A program made the position numbers and the translations under genes. The notes under the pieces are model-generated. The model saw only the letters and a list, made by a program, of their open reading frames with translations, had not been told where the DNA came from and searched no databases. DNA of 64,000 bases from Nymphalis io (taxonomy: Eukaryota; Arthropoda; Insecta; Lepidoptera; Nymphalidae): the NCBI RefSeq assembly GCF_905147045.1, contig NC_065888.1, positions 5,585,001 to 5,649,000 on the forward strand, given 5' to 3'. Shown here one piece after another: positions 56,201-62,200 of the stretch (positions are counted from its first letter, which is position 1; the number at the start of each line of letters is the position of its first letter).

Positions 56201-59200
56201 ACAGGCACGCACACAAGTAATCGATAAATATTTCGTGCTTAGTAGAATGCTGTACACAACACGCTCGCCCTTTGTAACAGATGCAAAAAACACAACGAAA
56301 AATATGCTCTACTTTATCAGTTTAATAAAATACTGACCGAGTAAGCACAATACAACAATTGATCTCGTTTATTATGTTTTGTTTCAAATTAGTGTCATAA
56401 TAAAAATATTTTCTGGGAGATTATTTTTTTTTGTACATAGATTTTTTATTTAAAATCAATATACAAAGAGAAATTCGATAATTTAGAAATACTGAAATTG
56501 GTGTTTAAATACCAGTTGATCTTTAAATTATCGTCTAAATGATCTTAGCTAACTGTAACCTAAAGTAGAGCAGACATCTCGTCAGTACAGCGGTGAAGTG
56601 GTGGCAACAACTTTTTTTACGGTCCCAACATATTCCCGCGCCCCCTTCACATCCCAGCCATCAGTTCCTTATTCTTACACACTGCAAAAGGCACACGGCA
56701 TGTGTCCTGCTCTATCATCTTCACTTTAGAAAATTCGAAATTATGAAATGCGTGCGTGAAATTTATTTTTCTGTAATTATATTTTGTGAAAGTTAATCAA
56801 AATAAGTGTGTGTGTATACATGGTTTAATAAATTTTAGAAATGGAGACTATTAATGTTGTTTTGAAAACGGGTTATAAAATTGTTAAGGATTTTTCTGAA
56901 CCTCATAAAAATGTAAGTAATCTTATATAAAATACACATTAGAGCTTTGTTTACGACATCATGTAAAACGAAAAATTTTACATGATTACTTCATTTTAAA
57001 TACTTTTTTTTGTATATTTCAATAAAATGATATAATATTAGTTATGTTTACAACGAACGTATTATTTAATAACTTAAACACTCGACAAATTGTGTATAAT
57101 TATTTTTTTTTCCATTTCGTGCGTGAAAGTTATACAACTACACGGACATCCCAACGGTAAAATAACGGAAATTGCTCTTAAATCTCGTTTAACAACATCA
57201 CTTTTTATCAAAATATTAAGCACTCAACAGATATGGTGTAACTAATATTTGAACTTTATTTCTAAATAATAAAAATATTATTTTTTTAACCCCAACACGC
57301 TTATATAAATTTGATTAATAAAATATACATGTTATTATTTAATTATTTACTGCTTCTAGTTCTATTGTACTTATAATCTAATAAAGGTTCAAAGGCCAAT
57401 ACTTCTGAATTTATACCTGCCAATTGTCAATTGTGAAACATGTCATAAAAGCGTAATCTTGTCAAAATTGTACACAATCTTTTATTTATTTTCAATGTTA
57501 ATGCTTGAGTTTTATTTTAAATGATTGCCAAAATCTCTTCTTAGTTTTAGTAATAAAAAAGTGCTTTCAAAAAGTCATAATTTCAATTCAATTTAAAGCT
57601 TCCATTGTGATAATCATGTTTCATCCTTTTATCAAGAGGAAATAAACAAAACGCAGTTTCACGGCGCTTTTTTAAGATTGTTTATTATATTTAGTTCTAT
57701 CCAGATAACTCAAACACACAGTAAGTGATAAAAAAATTTAAAGAGGAAGTCGTATCGTATGTATGTTTGTTTAAAAAAAAACGTTAATTTACAGATGGAA
57801 ACATCAGGAGGTTCAGAAAGTTCAGGGGGCGAGGACGCAGAGGCGCGGCGTTCACGGCGCGGTCACGTGCTCGCTGAGCTGCTGCAAACTGAAAGGGCTT
57901 ATGTGCAAGAACTTGGATCTATACTTTCTGTAAGTTATAAAAACATTACTTGTGTCTTCAATTTAAAATAGAGGAATAAGATTACCTTGATAATAGTTCC
58001 GTATTTTAAACCGTCAACACTTAAATTCCTGGGAAGATTCTTTATATTTATTTTGACAGCACTACAACACGTTACAGTCCATTTACTATGGCACGATATC
58101 TCCCATAAGTTATTCGCTCTATAAATTAAATATGTCAATATATTCGAAGTAGCGCATGGATTACATGGTTAAGAACATTCAGTGGGCAGTCACGGACCAT
58201 CTGACGTCTCACAAGGCATATACCTCTGATGCATTCGATACGGCGCACGCAAACTAGTACGCGGAGGCAGCAAGCGGAACGCAATGTATATTACACATTC
58301 GCCAAGTGTTCGCCAGTGCAGGTCCTCGGTCGCGTTCTGCACTTCATCGCACGCTGTAAAATGAAATACGGAAAATACGACCTATCTTCAGCAAATCGTA
58401 GTGTCGGTACTTCATATTCGTGGTATTATAGAAAAAATAATAATTCCACAACAAAAAGCAAACGGCTACCGCGAACTGCTTCAGACTCTACCCTCTTCAG
58501 TGATTACACTAATCAGATTAATCTCTTCGAAAAAGAAAGATTGTCAAAAAACAAAAAACCCAAGAAAACTGTAAGTGATCTAAGTAAAACTAAGCGTGTT
58601 AAGTGTCTCCAGCGAAATATTAAGCCAGTTCATATGGAACCATTTACTGGTAATTTCTTTTACGGAAAACCATTGCCTGGTTATGATAATGTAAAGAAAA
58701 CAGAAGAAAAAATTTCCTATTTGACCGATTCTGATATTGTAACTGTTTCTGAGGACAACAATGCTGAGTCCATAACAACAGCACCGACTATGGTTGATTT
58801 GCCAGAACTTGTTAAAAATCCCATTTATGGATGTCGTGAGATAGATGTGCATATTTTAACCCCTGAATATTCAACTTATTCATCATTAACAAAGGATTCT
58901 CAATTACTTTCTAACAGTTGCACAGAACTGAGGAAAACTATGAATAGTGCTACAAATTCACAAGATATTTTAAAAACGATTTTGACTGATTATAAGAGGA
59001 TAATGAAAGAATGGAATAATACTATCAAAGACCATTATTCTACGATTTCCCATTCAAAAACGAATTCATCAATATGTGAAAAAAGTAATGGAGGTAGCTA
59101 TGTTCACAGCTTACAATCAACTTTTCCGTCAAGACAACGGTCTAAATTTCCAAAATACTGTAACTACAAACATTATAAATATTCGTACACAACTAGAAAC

Positions 59201-62200
59201 TACAAAAAATATCAAAATTCTGATAAAAGAAGAACTTTGCCAAGAAACACTTCAATCAACAATTGGACATCGACATTGCAATATTTAAAACGCAAATTTC
59301 AGAAGGATTTAACTCCATCAGAATGTGAATGCTTGGAAGCCATATATGAAGATTACGACAAACGATTAAAGGAATGGTGTGATACTATAAGTCACTATTC
59401 AACTATTACTAACTCGGTACTGTTATAAAGACCTAATTTTTACTTGTATAATATACACTTGTGATATACACACCCATACACCCTTTTATATACATTTTTT
59501 ATCATGTGGTTCATTTTCCAGGGTTATAAAGAAGAAATCGAAAAACCAGAAAATCAACACGTTTTACCAGCTGCCTTAGTCGGACAAACGGAAGTATTAT
59601 TTGGAAATTTACACGAGCTATTTACATTCCATCAAGAAATTTTCTTAAAAGACTTGGAGAGATCAATTTCAGCAACCGAACTCGTCGCCTTATGTTTTGT
59701 TGAAAAGGTAACAATGGAAATACTTTTAGTGCTTATATTAAAATTATGTTTAGATTTATATTGATTTAGATAAGATCATAAAGGACATTTATGAAAGTAT
59801 TTTTTTCACTGTTCGCAGAGAGAGACTTTTTTCCGCCTATACAGCTACTACTGCCAAAACATCCCGCGGTCGGAAAGGCTACGAGAAACGTTAGTGGACA
59901 CTCACCTATTTCTCCAGGCTTGCCAGCAGCGCCTTGGACACAAATTACCTTTAGCCGCGTACCTCCTTAAACCAGTGCAGAGAATCACAAAATATCAACT
60001 GTTACTTAAGGTTAATTCATGTCATTAATATATTACACTTTTTACATATTGGATTAAACACTATTGCAAGACGAGTGTATCGATCTATTTCATTTTATGT
60101 ACTTTATTTTCTTATAAATATCTTCAGACTTATGGTTTTTTTTTTAGGATTTACTACGGTATAGTGAGTGCGGTTCAATGAGCTCCGGCTTACAACAAGC
60201 GCTTGACTGCATGCTCGTCGTTCTCAAGTGTGTTAACGACTCAATGCATCAGATAGCCATTACTGGAGTTCCTGTAAGTAAAAGTTTAGATATACATATT
60301 TATTAAATTTCTCATCGTCGTTTGATTTTTTTACTAATATACATACTTAAATTCAGGTGGACTTGAGTCAACAAGGCGAGCTATTATTGCAGAGTTCATT
60401 TCTTGTTGTGTCGGAGAACAAACGTGATCTCCGACTGAGGATACGGCCGAGACGTCGACATATTTTTCTTTACGAAAAAGCTATGCTTTTTTGCAAATCC
60501 GCTACAAAGAACAGTCATAACAAAGCAACTTATCACTTTAAACATGATCTCCAAGTAAGTGAACTTACAAGAACATAACCAAATACTATAAATTTTGCGG
60601 TTATTTTTATAATAATTGGCAAATTTAAGCTAAACCTTATTATAATATAAACGTGACCCAGATATAAAGAGTAAAATATTATCGATTGGATGCGCAGATT
60701 ATATATATTGATTACAATTTCGAAAATGTTGTATGCAATTTGTTTATTATTAATTATTATTATTATTTTGGCTCTGTTGGATGATTTTTATTTAAACTAG
60801 GCTTTATTTAAAAACTCGGTCAACATATAGGTTAGTATTTATATCAAAATTCTAAAAAAAATAAATTTTAGATATAGCGACGACGAATAAAACAGCGGCT
60901 CATTTGAAACAAACTAATTTCTTTTAGAACGACAGTATTTGCATTTGAATGAAATTTGTGTTTAAATATAAATTAATAATAAAACGAATTAAATAAAAAA
61001 AAATGGATCTTGTCCATCCAGATGTCACAAATCGGACTGACGGAGTCGGTAAAGGGCGATCTGCGCAAGTTCGAGGTTTGGCGCCAGGGCCGCGCAGAAG
61101 TACACACCATCACCGCGCCCACCGCTGAGATCAAGCGCGTGTGGGTGGAGCGCATCAAGCGCGTGCTGCTCGACCAGCTGAACGAGCTCAAGGGCGAGCG
61201 AGTGCGACAGTACGGCGCGCAACACAGGTACGCTCAGTACATTCAGAAAATAGTAAACTAATCATCACGCAGGTGGGCTGGCAATTGGCTATCAGTGACG
61301 GTCTATGATCGCTAAAAGTTCACCAGAATTTTTCTTCAGTGGGTTAAACATTATCTGGCACATAATTTGTACGGTACAGATATAGACAGTTCTCGTGTAA
61401 ATGTAAAGGAGCTCGGTGCTAAAAGCAGGTGTACCAACAGGACACTGATCCAAGCGAGCTCGTGGGAGCTGGGCGCGGGCGCGGCGGCGCGGCCCGGCGC
61501 GGCGCCGGCGCGCGCGGCCTCGTGCGACGCGCACGACGAGCCGTGCTGGTCCACCGACCCCTCGGACGACGACGACGACGAGCCCGAACACGCACCGGTC
61601 CGTACCCTCCTTACACTCCCCCTATGATCACTCGTCGCCGTGCCGCCGACACCCAGTGACACGTTTCCAGTGTATATTGTAGACTCGAACGGAGTATGTT
61701 GTTTTTTATTTTTTTATTTTGACACTGGGCGAGGTTCTTAAATTGTACATTATATACGGTTAAAGAAATAAACGAGTTTAATGCGCTAACCTTAAAAGTT
61801 TTCCGGGTATCTCAGCTTTTATTTCAAACTATACGTCACATTTGTGACATTTTATACCTAGCTACTTTTATGGTTCGTTCATTAAATTATATCACTTTAT
61901 AAGAGTTAGACGTAAGTTTGAAATTTTCATTGCAAATTCTTGTAAATGCATTGTTTTGTGGTTAAAATACAAGTGACGTTTTCGCTGTTCTGTATGTTTG
62001 TAAGATTTTTGTTCGCCGCGTATGTCGATATACTAACCAGAAATAGCATTTAGTGGTGCTTTATTGGGATAGCTTTACTTAATAAGGGTTAAATCATAAA
62101 ATAATATAAACTAATTTTGGGTTTGCAGTTGTGAGTGAAGTGAAATCCACTCAAAATGTAAGTTTAATTGAATTTATAAAGGAATGCGGGCAAAATAGTC

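Larger units (their letters stand above)
52544..57794. other. Last part of the giant RhoGEF intron
   Basis: Contains the tandem duplication at 52661, one full family-B element and the candidate exons at 56121 and 56841. Nothing else is supported. Confidence 0.55.

Noticed and set aside
57759..57971. 70-codon frame starting upstream of the DH exon
   Set aside because: Its first 12 codons are intron sequence before the AG; the real exon starts at 57795.
61292..61662. Overlapping frames of 76-103 codons on both strands
   Set aside because: Composition shadows of the Ala/Gly-rich exon 18.
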